The notes under the pieces were generated by a model. It did no database searches and was not told the DNA's origin. It saw only the letters and a program-made list of their open reading frames with translations. Positions 8,781 through 15,956 of a DNA stretch of 41,740 nucleotides are shown here, piece after piece; within the stretch, counting starts at the first letter, position 1, and every line of letters begins with the position of its first letter. Origin of the DNA: Alistipes sp. (GTDB lineage Bacteria; Bacteroidota; Bacteroidia; Bacteroidales; Rikenellaceae); the NCBI GenBank assembly GCA_017624955.1, contig JAGAMA010000021.1, positions 1 to 41,740 of the forward strand. The letters run 5' to 3'. The position numbers and the translations under genes were made by a program.

Positions 8781-9389
8781 ATGCGACTCAAACCGCCCAA
8801 AATACTGCGTCGGCTGCTGCCCGAGCTGATCTGGGAGATCGAGGACGAGGAGGGGATCTTCCTCACCTTCGACGACGGCCCTACGCCCGGCGTAACGGAG
8901 TGGGTGCTTGCCACGCTCGACAAGTACAATGCCAAAGCGACCTTCTTTGTGCTGGGCAAGAATGTCGAGATGTATCCCGACCTCTATCAGAAGATTCTCG
9001 ATGCAGGCCACAAGGTGGGCAACCACACCTATTCGCACCAAAAGGGGTGGAAGATGAGCCTGGAGCGCTACACGGAGGATGTCGATTTTGCCAACGACCT
9101 GGTGCATAGCGAGCTTTTCCGTCCGCCCTATGCGCAGATCAAGCCCTCGCAGGCCCGCTTCCTCGGCCAGCGCTACAAACTGATCATGTGGGATGTCGTC
9201 TCGCGCGACTATAACCGCCACCTCTCGCCCAAGACCTGCCTGAACAATGTGGTGAAGTACCTCACTCCGGGTACGATCATCGTCTTCCACGACAGCGAGA
9301 AGGCCTTCCGCAACATGCGCTACGCCCTGCCGCGCACCTTGGAGGCGATCCGCGAAAAGGGGCTGAAGTGCAAAGCCATTGAGTTATAG
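8781..9389 (+). CDS. Polysaccharide deacetylase (NodB/CE4 domain)
   Basis: A compact 202-residue CE4 domain. Motif 1 is TFDDGP with Asp31 (base) and Asp32 (metal ligand). Motif 2 is HTYSH with His82 and His86 (metal ligands). Motif 3 is RPPY, followed by WDVVSRDY and a late IIVFHDS. The start at 8781 is set by the -7 box just upstream; longer upstream reading runs into the neighbouring divergent gene. No signal peptide is evident. CE4 enzymes remove N- or O-acetyl groups from peptidoglycan, chitin-like or exopolysaccharide chains; the substrate here is not indicated. Confidence 0.9.
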   Translation: MRLKPPKILRRLLPELIWEIEDEEGIFLTFDDGPTPGVTEWVLATLDKYNAKATFFVLGKNVEMYPDLYQKILDAGHKVGNHTYSHQKGWKMSLERYTEDVDFANDLVHSELFRPPYAQIKPSQARFLGQRYKLIMWDVVSRDYNRHLSPKTCLNNVVKYLTPGTIIVFHDSEKAFRNMRYALPRTLEAIREKGLKCKAIEL

Positions 9390-9409
9390 TTATTTTTTTA
9401 GGCAAAAAC

Positions 9410-9440
9410 TTTGTTTTGCCGGAGCGATGTCGTATCTTTG
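9410..9440 (+). promoter_or_regulatory. efp promoter
   Basis: TTTG at 9410-9413 and TATCTTTG at 9433-9440 are 19 bp apart, a near-ideal Bacteroidetes promoter. The leader is about 28 nt. Confidence 0.75.
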
Positions 9441-9475
9441 CACCCGCGAAATTACAAACATAATACAATAACACT

Positions 9476-10048
9476 ATGCAAATTACTGCTGCTGATATTA
9501 AGATCGGCATGTGCATCGAGATGGACGGCAAGACCTTCCTTGTAGTCGATTTCCAGCACTGCAAGCCCGGTAAGGGCCCCGCTTTCGTTCGTTCGAAACT
9601 CAAGAACCTGGAGAATGGTCGCGTTCTGGAGAACACCTTCTCGTCGGTAGGTATCAAGATCGAGCAGGTGCGCGTAGAGCGTCGCCCCTACCAGTTCACC
9701 TACGAGGATGACCTGGGTGCTCACTTCATGCACACGGAGACTTTCGAGGAGATCAACATCGAGAAGTCGCTCATCAACAACTACGACCTGATGGCTGACG
9801 GCCAGGTAGTGGAGGTGATGTTCCACACGGAGAAGGAGTCGGTTCTTTCGGCCGAGCTTCCCCCGATCGTAGATATGGAGGTAACCTACACCGAGCCGGG
9901 TATCAAGGGTGATACGGCTTCGACCAACTCGCTCAAGCCCGCCGTAGTAAACACGGGTGCAACGATCAAGGTTCCCCTCTTCATCAACACGGGCGACAAG
10001 ATCCGCGTAGATACCCGCACGCGCGAGTACTACGAGCGTATCAAGTAA
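9476..10048 (+). CDS. efp: Translation elongation factor P
   Basis: A 190-residue protein covering the three beta-barrel domains of EF-P, which relieves ribosome stalling at proline runs. The loop that would carry the modified lysine reads CKPGKGPAF, with Lys33 at the tip. The C-terminal NTGDKIRVDTRTREYYERI is the standard domain III ending. It is monocistronic, with its own promoter and a strong terminator. Confidence 0.97.
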   Translation: MQITAADIKIGMCIEMDGKTFLVVDFQHCKPGKGPAFVRSKLKNLENGRVLENTFSSVGIKIEQVRVERRPYQFTYEDDLGAHFMHTETFEEINIEKSLINNYDLMADGQVVEVMFHTEKESVLSAELPPIVDMEVTYTEPGIKGDTASTNSLKPAVVNTGATIKVPLFINTGDKIRVDTRTREYYERIK

Positions 10049-10066
10049 GCAGCTACAGCGCTAAAC

Positions 10067-10100
10067 AAAAAATCCATCCGACAACTCGGATGGATTTTTT
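10067..10100 (+). terminator. efp terminator
   Basis: Fifteen-base complementary arms (10067-10081 and 10086-10100) around a CAAC loop, ending in a run of T. Confidence 0.9.
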
Positions 10101-10104
10101 TGTT

Positions 10105-10315
10105 AAGAGGAAAGAGGCAAGAGCGAAGAGGAAAGATTTTAGAGAGAAGGAGATTAAAGAGATTAAGGAAATCAACGAAAAATCGTCATCCTGAGGGAGT
10201 TAATACGACCGAAGGATCTCTACTCGGCCGAACTGACCGCATAGAGATCCTTCGTTTCACTCAGGATGACATCCTTTATCTCTCTCTTTCCTCTTCGCTC
10301 TCTCCTCTTTCCTCT
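10105..10315. repeat. Composite intergenic repeat between convergent efp and tdk
   Basis: From left to right: an AG-rich array (10105-10150) and a GATTAAAG/GATTAAGG stretch (10152-10175). Then a palindrome with outer arms GTCATCCTGAG / CTCAGGATGAC (10185-10195, 10260-10270) and inner 13-bp arms (10210-10222, 10242-10254). Last, a CT-rich array (10271-10315) that is the mirror of the first and ends at the tdk stop. The same plan recurs at 13378-13566. Confidence 0.85.
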
Positions 10316-10882
10316 TTACTTTCTTGTCAGCTCGTTGAAGCAGTGGCGGCAGATCGGCTCGTAGCTGTCGTGCGCACCCAGCATCACCTGCTTCTGGTCG
10401 GCCGTAAGGCGGTGCGAGTGGTGAGCCAGGTTGCCGCAACGGACACAGATGGCGTGCACCTTCGTCACATATTCGGCCGTAGCCATCAGCGCCGGCATCG
10501 GGCCGAAGGGCTTACCCAAGTAGTCCATATCGAGGCCGGCCACAATCACGCGCACACCGCTGTCGGCCAGCTGACGGCAGACATCCACGATGCTCTCATC
10601 GAAGAACTGCGCCTCGTCGATACCGACCACATCGACCTCCGAGGTCATGAGCAGAATATTCTGGGGCGACTCGACAGGGGTGGAGCGGATCGCATTCGCA
10701 TCGTGCGAAACGACCTCCTCCTCCGAGTAGCGAACATCAATTTTCGGCTTAAAGATCTCCACCTTCTGGTGGGCAAACTGCGCACGCTTCATGCGGCGAA
10801 TCAACTCCTCGGTCTTGCCCGAGAACATCGAGCCGCAGACCACCTCAATCCAGCCCTTGCGGCTGGCATTCTCCATAAACAT
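10316..10882 (-). CDS. tdk: Thymidine kinase (type II)
   Basis: A 188-residue cytosolic enzyme that phosphorylates thymidine to dTMP in nucleotide salvage. The P-loop is GSMFSGKT at residues 17-24, the Walker B-like motif is DEAQFF, and the lasso/zinc site has CVRC and CRHC pairs in the C-terminal half. It is 21 bp downstream of murA on the same strand, so probably cotranscribed. The stop codon merges with an AG-rich repeat array. Confidence 0.95.
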   Translation of the reverse strand: MFMENASRKGWIEVVCGSMFSGKTEELIRRMKRAQFAHQKVEIFKPKIDVRYSEEEVVSHDANAIRSTPVESPQNILLMTSEVDVVGIDEAQFFDESIVDVCRQLADSGVRVIVAGLDMDYLGKPFGPMPALMATAEYVTKVHAICVRCGNLAHHSHRLTADQKQVMLGAHDSYEPICRHCFNELTRK

Positions 10883-10903
10883 CTTCTATTTTCTTACTTT
10901 AAA

Positions 10904-12220
10904 TTACTCTTCGATTCGTGTAATCTTCGCACCTAACGCATTGAGTCGCTTGTCGATATCCTTGTAGCCGCGGTCGATCTGGTCGATATTCTGGATCGTC
11001 GAGGTACCCTGGGCCGACATAGCGGCAATCAGGAGGGCCACACCGGCACGAATATCGGGCGAGGACATGCGCGTAGCACGCAGGCGGTGCTGGTGGTCGT
11101 GGCCGATCACCGTGGCACGGTGCGGGTCACAAAGGATGATCTGCGCCCCCATATCGATCAGCTTATCGACAAAGAAGAGGCGGCTCTCGAACATCTTTTG
11201 ATGAATCAGCACGGCACCCTTCGCCTGGGTAGCCACGACCAGGAAGATCGACAGCAGGTCGGGCGTAAGTCCCGGCCAGGGGGCATCGGCGATGGTCATA
11301 ATCGAGCCATCGAGGAAGGTTTCGATGCTGTAGTGATCCTGCTGCGGGATGTAGATATCGTCGCCTCGCTGCTCAAAGCGGATGCCGAGGCGGGCAAATT
11401 GGGCGGGAATAATGCCCAGGTTCTCATACGAGACATTCTTAATCGTCAGCTCCGACTGCGTCATGGCGGCCATGCCGATAAACGAGCCCACCTCGATCAT
11501 ATCGGGCAACATCGTATGCTCCGTGCCCCCCAACGACTCCACGCCGTGGATCGTCAGCAGGTTCGAGCCGATGCCCTCGATCTTGGCACCCATCCGAACA
11601 AGCATCTTGCAGAGCTGCTGCAGGTAGGGCTCACACGCCGCGTTGTAGATCGTCGTCGTGCCCTTGGCCAGCACGGCCGCCATCACGATATTGGCCGTAC
11701 CCGTTACCGAAGCCTCGTCGAGGAGCATGTAGCACCCCTTGAGCTCCTTGGCCTCGACCGCAAAGAAGTCGTCGCCCACCTCGAAGTTGAGCTTCGCGCC
11801 CAGCTTCTGGAAGCCGATAAAGTGGGTGTCGAGACGGCGACGGCCGATCTTGTCGCCTCCGGGCTTGGGGATATAGCCCACGCCATAGCGGGCCAGCAGC
11901 GGACCGATGAGCATCACCGAGCCGCGCAACTTCATGGCACGCTTGCGGTAATCGTCACTCTGCAGGTAGTCGAAGTTGATCTCGCGGGCCGTGAAGGCGT
12001 AGCTCTCCTCCGAGAGCTGCTCCACCTCGACCCCCATCTTACGCAGCAGGTCGATCAGTTGCAGCACATCGAGGATGGCCGGCACATTGTGCACCACGAC
12101 ACGCTCCGAGGTGAGCAACACGGCGCAAAGAATCTGCAGAGCCTCGTTTTTGGCTCCTTGCGGGGTGATCGTTCCGTGGAGGCGGTGGCCGCCTTCGACT
12201 TTGAATACTGCCATAGTCAT
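10904..12220 (-). CDS. murA: UDP-N-acetylglucosamine 1-carboxyvinyltransferase, Cys-to-Asp type
   Basis: A 438-residue protein (436 if the second Met at 12214 is used) catalysing the first committed step of peptidoglycan synthesis: transfer of enolpyruvate from PEP to UDP-GlcNAc. The N-terminal GAKNEAL and C-terminal DIRAGVALLIAAM and DRGYKDIDKRLNALGA are typical. In the active-site loop the usual PGGC reads PGGDKIGRR, so Asp123 stands where the fosfomycin target Cys sits in E. coli. Such Asp enzymes are known to be active and insensitive to fosfomycin. It is first in a unit with tdk. Confidence 0.96.
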   Translation of the reverse strand: MTMAVFKVEGGHRLHGTITPQGAKNEALQILCAVLLTSERVVVHNVPAILDVLQLIDLLRKMGVEVEQLSEESYAFTAREINFDYLQSDDYRKRAMKLRGSVMLIGPLLARYGVGYIPKPGGDKIGRRRLDTHFIGFQKLGAKLNFEVGDDFFAVEAKELKGCYMLLDEASVTGTANIVMAAVLAKGTTTIYNAACEPYLQQLCKMLVRMGAKIEGIGSNLLTIHGVESLGGTEHTMLPDMIEVGSFIGMAAMTQSELTIKNVSYENLGIIPAQFARLGIRFEQRGDDIYIPQQDHYSIETFLDGSIMTIADAPWPGLTPDLLSIFLVVATQAKGAVLIHQKMFESRLFFVDKLIDMGAQIILCDPHRATVIGHDHQHRLRATRMSSPDIRAGVALLIAAMSAQGTSTIQNIDQIDRGYKDIDKRLNALGAKITRIEE

Positions 12221-12335
12221 TTCCGGTTTTGTGGTTTAAGGCCTTAAATCTCCCTTCGTGAGGGGAAGGCTTTGTACAAAGATAGCAAGAAAAGAGGCTT
12301 TTTGCCCCTATTTTGAAATAATTTCATGAAAAATT

Positions 12336-12365
12336 TTTGCGAATTAGTTTTTTGTTGTACTTTTG
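12336..12365 (+). promoter_or_regulatory. rpmH promoter
   Basis: TTTG at 12336-12339 and TACTTTTG at 12358-12365, 18 bp apart. Leader of about 35 nt to the ATG at 12407. Confidence 0.65.
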
Positions 12366-12406
12366 CAATCCGTAAAAAAGTCTAAAACAACAAAAACGAT
12401 ACAGCT

Positions 12407-12571
12407 ATGGCAATGAAGAGAACTTATCAGCCCTCGCGTCGCAAGCGTGTTAACAAGCACGGTTTCCGCGCTCGTATGGCTACGGCTAATGGCCGCAAGG
12501 TACTGGCTGCGCGTCGCGCAAAGGGTCGCAAGAAGCTGACGGTATCGGACGAGTCGACGTTCAAGTACTAA
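12407..12571 (+). CDS. rpmH: Large ribosomal subunit protein bL34
   Basis: A 54-residue, strongly basic protein beginning [20 protein letters not shown] and containing [22 protein letters not shown]. This is the full bL34 signature with a short Bacteroidetes-type C-terminal extension ([10 protein letters not shown]). It is not followed by rnpA and is not next to dnaA as in many bacteria. It stands alone with its own promoter and terminator. Confidence 0.97.
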   Translation: MAMKRTYQPSRRKRVNKHGFRARMATANGRKVLAARRAKGRKKLTVSDESTFKY

Positions 12572-12600
12572 TCCGAACCTTGCTTCGTGCAAAGAAATAG

Positions 12601-12630
12601 GACCGGCAAAGCCGGTCTTTTTCTTTTTTT
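12601..12630 (+). terminator. rpmH terminator
   Basis: GACCGGC / GCCGGTC arms (12601-12607, 12611-12617) around AAA, followed by a long T-rich tract to 12630. Confidence 0.88.
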
Positions 12631-12633
12631 ACG

Positions 12634-12758
12634 CAAGAACGCGCCTGGCATGGTAATTTCTGCGTTACGCTTGCCCTCGAAATCCTCACATACGCCGGTA
12701 TGCTCCGGTTTCTCGGACTTCGCAAGCCTTGAAATTCCTCATGCCAACCCCGTTCTTG
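12634..12758. repeat. Nested inverted-repeat element of about 125 bp
   Basis: Outer arms CAAGAACG / CGTTCTTG (12634-12641, 12751-12758) enclose imperfect arms (12647-12660, 12732-12745) of the form GGCATGgtAATTTC / GAAATTcctCATGCC, and a central CATAC-GCCG-GTATG hairpin (12688-12701). No ORF of note. The structure suggests a mobile or RNA-forming intergenic element. The remainder to 12883 holds GATTAAAG-type repeats and a CT-rich run that ends at the next start codon. Confidence 0.7.
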
Positions 12759-12883
12759 GGTGGGATTTTTTGTTTCGTTCCTTGTCTGCAGCTGAGGGTA
12801 ATGACTTTAAGGATATTAACGAAATTAAGGAGATTAAAGAAAATGTTCCTTAATCTCTTTCCTCTTTGCTCTCTCCTCTTTTT

Positions 12884-13414
12884 ATGATTTCGATTCGCAA
12901 AGCAACCGAGCACGATATTCCGCTGATTCGCGCGCTGGCCGAGGTGGTCTTTCCGGCCACCTACGAAAAGCTGTTGCCACAGGGGCAGGTGCCCTTTATG
13001 ATGGAGTGGATGTACTCCGAGGAGAGCCTTCAGCGCCAAATGGCCGAGGGGCATACCTATTATATCGCCTACGCCGACGGCCAGCCGTGCGGTTATCTCT
13101 CCGTGGAGCGACAAGGCGAGCAGCTTTTCCACCTGCAAAAGATCTATGTGCTGCCCGACTATCAGGGGCAGGGCGTGGGGGAGCAACTCTTTCGGCAGGC
13201 CGTGGCGCATGTGCGGCAGGAGGGCCAGCTCCCCGCCACGATCGAACTCAATGTCAATCGCGAGAATCGCGCCGTGAGTTTCTACCTGAAGATGGGCATG
13301 CACCGCGCCCGCACGGTCGATGTCGCCATCGGCGACGGCTTCTACATGAACGACTACATCATGGAGCTTACCGTAGAGGAAAGAGCAGAGAGGAAAGAGG
13401 AAAGGGATTTTTAG
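12884..13414 (+). CDS. GNAT-family N-acetyltransferase
   Basis: A 176-residue protein from the ATG at 12884 (MISIRKATEHD); an in-frame ATG at 12866 lies in a CT-rich repeat. The GNAT fold is clear: an N-terminal IRKAT strand, then IYVLPDYQGQGVGEQLF as the acetyl-CoA pyrophosphate loop (Q-x-x-G-x-G), then ELNVNRENRAVSFYLKMGM as motif B. The acceptor cannot be told from sequence; small-molecule, ribosomal-protein or polyamine acetylation are possibilities. The last ~12 residues (EERAERKEERDF) are encoded by the AG-rich intergenic repeat and are probably an added tail. Confidence 0.88.
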   Translation: MISIRKATEHDIPLIRALAEVVFPATYEKLLPQGQVPFMMEWMYSEESLQRQMAEGHTYYIAYADGQPCGYLSVERQGEQLFHLQKIYVLPDYQGQGVGEQLFRQAVAHVRQEGQLPATIELNVNRENRAVSFYLKMGMHRARTVDVAIGDGFYMNDYIMELTVEERAERKEERDF

Positions 13415-13566
13415 ATAGAAGATAGAAGAGATAAAGAGAGAGCGTCATGCTGAGCAGTAGGCTCAGCATGACGCTCTTCGTTAATATCGTTAATCTCCTT
13501 AAAATCTTTAATCTCTTTATGATCTCTCCTCTTCGCTCTTTCCTCTTTGCTCTTTCCACTTTCCCG
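13378..13566. repeat. Composite intergenic repeat, second copy
   Basis: An AG-rich array (13378-13440, overlapping the GNAT gene 3' end) is followed by a 15-bp perfect hairpin with AGCGTCATGCTGAGC arms (13441-13455, 13461-13475). Then come AATCTCC/AATCTTT-type repeats (13482-13520) and a CT-rich array (13522-13562) up to the stop of the convergent gene. Same order of parts as at 10105-10315. Confidence 0.85.
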
Positions 13567-15243
13567 TTAATGCTGTTTGCAGGTTGTACAACGGTAGTGA
13601 TAGTGGTCGGTGTGCGTGCCACAAATCGGGCACTCATTCCCTCCCGAATTGTGGTAAGGCGCGAAGCTCGACTGCACCGCATATTGGTACGCCTCGGGGC
13701 GATATCCCTTACCACCACAATCGGGGCAAACACCCGAACTCGATGAGGAGTGGCTGTGCGAGTGGCTGCTCGAACTGCTCGAGCTCTTCATTTCGCGTTG
13801 CACATGCAGGTATCCCTCCGCCTCGCCCGGGGCCCACAATTTGGTGGTTACCTGATAACCCAATCCCTGGCAATTTTGGCAAACACCTCTACCGCCGCAG
13901 ATCGGACAAGGTTGGTTGCTCTTAAAATAGGCATGGTAATATGTTCCCTGGCCATTACACAGATAACATGTGCTTTTGCCGTAGCAATGTACACAAGTGA
14001 CAACTGTGGTTGCATGGCAATAACCATCCTCGTAAAAGACATAGTGTGCCTGACCCATCGGAGCCGGAGCGGTAATCTCATCACTGATAACTCGCCCCGA
14101 ATAATCGGTTTGGCCCCTACGCACCGTACCCGAATAGCTGAAGAGCTGATTCAATTCCGCCATGCGATTGTTCGCACCACCCGTTACCGCAGTAGTGGCC
14201 ATAGCCATATTGCCAGAGGCAACTCCGGCTGCGACCTGAACCACCTTGCCAAGCGCAGAGAGCCACTTGCGCTTGCGAGGCGCAGGTTGTTGCGTTGCAT
14301 GAGTGGTGGTATGACTTGACGAACTCGATGAAGCATAATTTGAAGATGACGATATTGGGGTTGGATCGGGGTTTAAAGCTTTCAATGCTTTTTCTTTCGC
14401 TCTTTGCTCTGCCACAACATTTTGTTGAATGCAAAAATCCTCAGCCTTTACCTCTAAAATATCAAGCGTTAGTAATATTACTTGCTGAATACTATCAGCA
14501 TTATGGGATAGAACGCGCGGTGTCGAAATATAGGTCGGTTCGGCCAATGTTTCCCACTCATTTGGGTTATAACCGGCTTCATGCAATGTTTTGGCCGAAG
14601 GATGTTCGTCCAATCGATGACCTCTGTTTTTTGTTTCTACGCAATTTCTTGCATGCCAAGCCAATGCGAAATTTTTATCTTCATTGACTACTTTAGCATT
14701 TGTATAGGCCATTGCTATGTACATAGCACTATCTCCCCCTAATTCCAAACCACGAAGTGCCCAATAGAACGCTTTTGTCTCATCTTTAAAAAGTCCGGCA
14801 GCCATATGGCCTGCATAATACTTATAAAGGTAATCTATCGCTTTAACATTTCCTTGATCTGCATAACGTTGCAACGATTCAAATGCTTGACGATACCACT
14901 CATTTTGTATTTTGGCTTTCTTTGAATAAAATAGCGATGCTAACGCATGTTGTGCAAATGGATACCCAAACTCAGCAGCAGCCAAATATAATTCTAACGA
15001 CTTGTTGTGATCTTTGGGATAACGATTATATAAAACATCGTTGTGGTAATTGTGTCCACTATAATAAGCATACGCCATCCAACACATAGCTACCACATTA
15101 CCATCTTTGGCCTGCTGCTCAATCTCTGCCGAGGTCCATTCTTTAGCCAACTCCTTCTCATAAAGGGTTTGCGATTGAACCGTGAGGGAAGAGCAAACAA
15201 ACAATGCGATCAGCAGCGCCAATCTTAAAAAGATGTGTTTCAT
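13567..15243 (-). CDS. Exported Sel1-repeat protein with C-terminal zinc-ribbon motifs
   Basis: A 558-residue protein with a signal peptide (about 1-25, ending VQSQ). Residues about 40-210 contain Sel1/TPR-type helical pairs (for example AAAEFGYPFAQHALASLFY and ALRGLELGGDSAMYIAMAY). A low-complexity Ser/Thr/His linker (about 300-330) follows. The last 150 residues carry several C-x-x-C pairs, including CVHCYGKSTCYLCNGQG, CPICGGRGVCQNCQGLG, CPDCGGKG and CPICG, like the DnaJ zinc domain. A second Ser/His-rich run lies between them. The N-terminal part is visibly lower in GC than the C-terminal part. Function unknown; protein-protein scaffolding is the usual role of such repeats. Confidence 0.75.
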   Translation of the reverse strand: MKHIFLRLALLIALFVCSSLTVQSQTLYEKELAKEWTSAEIEQQAKDGNVVAMCWMAYAYYSGHNYHNDVLYNRYPKDHNKSLELYLAAAEFGYPFAQHALASLFYSKKAKIQNEWYRQAFESLQRYADQGNVKAIDYLYKYYAGHMAAGLFKDETKAFYWALRGLELGGDSAMYIAMAYTNAKVVNEDKNFALAWHARNCVETKNRGHRLDEHPSAKTLHEAGYNPNEWETLAEPTYISTPRVLSHNADSIQQVILLTLDILEVKAEDFCIQQNVVAEQRAKEKALKALNPDPTPISSSSNYASSSSSSHTTTHATQQPAPRKRKWLSALGKVVQVAAGVASGNMAMATTAVTGGANNRMAELNQLFSYSGTVRRGQTDYSGRVISDEITAPAPMGQAHYVFYEDGYCHATTVVTCVHCYGKSTCYLCNGQGTYYHAYFKSNQPCPICGGRGVCQNCQGLGYQVTTKLWAPGEAEGYLHVQREMKSSSSSSSHSHSHSSSSSGVCPDCGGKGYRPEAYQYAVQSSFAPYHNSGGNECPICGTHTDHYHYRCTTCKQH

Positions 15244-15290
15244 GGTTTTGGAATAATTGTATGCTAATTGGAAATCAAAGGGCGAAAAGG

Positions 15291-15381
15291 GAGTTAAAGG
15301 CAGTTAAAGGTTACTAAAAGATTTTCAACTTTCAACTCTCAACTTTCAACTTTCAACTCTTTACTCTTCGCTCTCTCCTCT
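15291..15381. repeat. 10-bp and 7-bp tandem arrays between DUF4924 and Sel1 genes
   Basis: Three 10-bp units of TTAAAGG type occupy 15291-15320. Five 7-bp units alternating CAACTTT and CAACTCT occupy 15326-15360. A CT-rich run then ends at the DUF4924 stop. In gene orientation (minus strand) the order is stop, AG-rich run, AGTTGAA-type array, CCTTTA-type 10-bp array, then the next start about 50 bp on. Confidence 0.85.
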
Positions 15382-15936
15382 TTACTCTTTAAAAAGGTCC
15401 ACTTCGCCCTTTTCGACCTTGCGGTGCATGGCCGAGAGTTCGGCGATGACGGGCGAGATAAACTCCAGCGTGTCGCTCACGGCCTTGTTCTCCCCATCGC
15501 CCTTGATGCGGTAGAGCATCGCGGCATAGAGGGCACGGAAGCAGAGCTCCGTATCGCTCATGCCGGGCTTGCCCCACACAGCTTGCAGGCGCGGCAGCTC
15601 GGGCTCGAGCTTGGCCACCGTCTTGCGGTAGTGCTCGCCCAAGGGGAGCTTCATGAGTTGCAGGTGCAGATCGTGCAGGTCACGAATCAGGTGCAGCGTG
15701 TGCTCCAGGTGGCCCTTCTCCTCCTTGCCCTCCTCGCGCAGCAGGTTGGCGATATCCATGTACCAGATCAGCGAGGCCGACTTCTGCTGCTCGTCCAGGT
15801 CCTTACGCGGGGCGATCAGGGTCGAGTAGATCGCCTCGGGGCTGAATTGCAGGGCACGCAGCAGATCCTCCAACTGCCAGAGGTAGAGGATGTATTCGGC
15901 GATGTTCTCTTTTCGTTTCGTTACGGCTATATCCAT
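15382..15936 (-). CDS. DUF4924 family protein
   Basis: A 184-residue, almost all-helical cytosolic protein matching the Bacteroidetes DUF4924 family along its full length. Function is unknown. It is rich in Leu, Glu and Lys with no membrane segment or catalytic motif that I recognise. It lies 20 bp downstream of the PiT phosphate permease gene on the same strand and is probably cotranscribed with it. The ending (DLFKE) runs straight into the AG-rich repeat. Confidence 0.75.
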   Translation of the reverse strand: MDIAVTKRKENIAEYILYLWQLEDLLRALQFSPEAIYSTLIAPRKDLDEQQKSASLIWYMDIANLLREEGKEEKGHLEHTLHLIRDLHDLHLQLMKLPLGEHYRKTVAKLEPELPRLQAVWGKPGMSDTELCFRALYAAMLYRIKGDGENKAVSDTLEFISPVIAELSAMHRKVEKGEVDLFKE

Positions 15937-15956
15937 CTTCGTAGGCGCTTTCGGGG

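Noticed and set aside
10185-13475. CRISPR array in the repeat-rich intergenic regions
   Set aside because: Repeats are short-period, degenerate or palindromic, without regular unique spacers, and no cas genes are present.
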